A stretch of DNA of 15,015 bases, from positions 1 to 15,015 of the forward strand of contig JBOHTO010000025.1 in NCBI GenBank assembly GCA_050733695.1, given 5' to 3'. The notes beneath the pieces were generated by a model that saw only the letters and a program-made list of their open reading frames with translations, had not been told where the DNA came from and made no database searches. Source of the stretch: JBOHTO01 sp050733695 (GTDB taxonomy: Bacteria > Gemmatimonadota > Gemmatimonadetes > Gemmatimonadales > Gemmatimonadaceae). The position numbers were made by a program, and so were the translations under genes. Shown here in pieces: positions 14,924-15,015 of the stretch; positions within the stretch are counted from its first letter, which is position 1; the number at the start of each line of letters is the position of its first letter.

Positions 14924-15015
14924 CTATGGACAGTTCGCGCAGTTGCAGTCGAAAGTGGAGCTCACAATGGCAGAGACCTGCTCGGCATTGACCGGGACGT
15001 CGAGATCGGCCAGCC
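14924..15015 (-). CDS. C-terminal end of an unknown protein ending in a CxCxxC motif
   Basis: A minus-strand frame enters from the right edge and stops at 14924. The last 30 residues include LADLDVPVNAEQVSAIVSS and then TFDCNCANCP at the very end. The codons have high GC at third positions and the segment has a normal amphipathic protein texture. I do not recognise the family. The motif recalls Cys clusters of thiol or metal proteins. The gene would lie upstream of, and in the same direction as, the Cys-rich DUF1326 gene, 115 nt away. A chance frame, or a gene truncated by the TAG, remains possible. Confidence 0.4.
   Translation of the reverse strand, partial: LADLDVPVNAEQVSAIVSSTFDCNCANCP

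Overview
The window looks like a chromosomal segment of a high-GC, diderm (Gram-negative type) bacterium. The protein style (Omp85/TamB pair, Rho with a very long low-complexity N-terminus, secreted amidohydrolase, sorbosone-dehydrogenase-like lipoprotein, DUF1326/DUF2182 pair) fits Gemmatimonadota or a neighbouring environmental phylum. That placement is inference from protein style, not from a marker gene.

Layout. (1) 1-7216, minus strand: a cell-envelope block read rho -> Omp85 (TamA/BamA-like, three POTRAs plus barrel) -> TamB-like AsmA/DUF490 protein. The last two overlap by one base (TGATG), so they are almost certainly cotranslated and act together in outer-membrane protein or lipid transport. 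The TamB gene runs off the left edge. (2) 7217-8818: about 1.6 kb with no intact gene. It holds a decayed plus-strand copy of the bacterial RNA-repair enzyme Pnkp: the end of the kinase domain, the start of the phosphatase domain, a large internal deletion near a G11 tract, the end of the phosphatase domain, a -1 frameshift, then much of the ligase domain with its intact Lys motif, cut short at the 3' end. (3) 8819-10591, plus strand: a secreted YtcJ-type metal-dependent amidohydrolase. (4) 10592-11272: a 9-bp tandem repeat, a frameshifted minus-strand hypothetical gene and a strong hairpin/palindrome. (5) 11273-12640, minus strand: a lipoprotein of the glucose/sorbosone dehydrogenase beta-propeller family. 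Its upstream region carries a 21-bp tandem repeat array. (6) 12931-13285, plus strand: a VapB-type antitoxin followed by a PIN-domain toxin cut off after about 40 residues. (7) 13352-14808, minus strand: a two-gene operon, DUF1326 then DUF2182 (predicted metal-binding membrane protein), with a reasonable promoter and a strong ribosome binding site. The C-terminal end of another minus-strand ORF, finishing in a CxCxxC motif, enters from the right edge.

Intact housekeeping or metabolic genes alternate with decayed accessory genes (pnkp, vapC, a hypothetical), so this is a region of ongoing gene loss. The observations most worth following up are the pnkp remnant, the Cys/Met/His-rich DUF1326-DUF2182 pair with its Cys-rich upstream neighbour, and the 21-bp repeat array. 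I did not find a clearly new multi-gene system.
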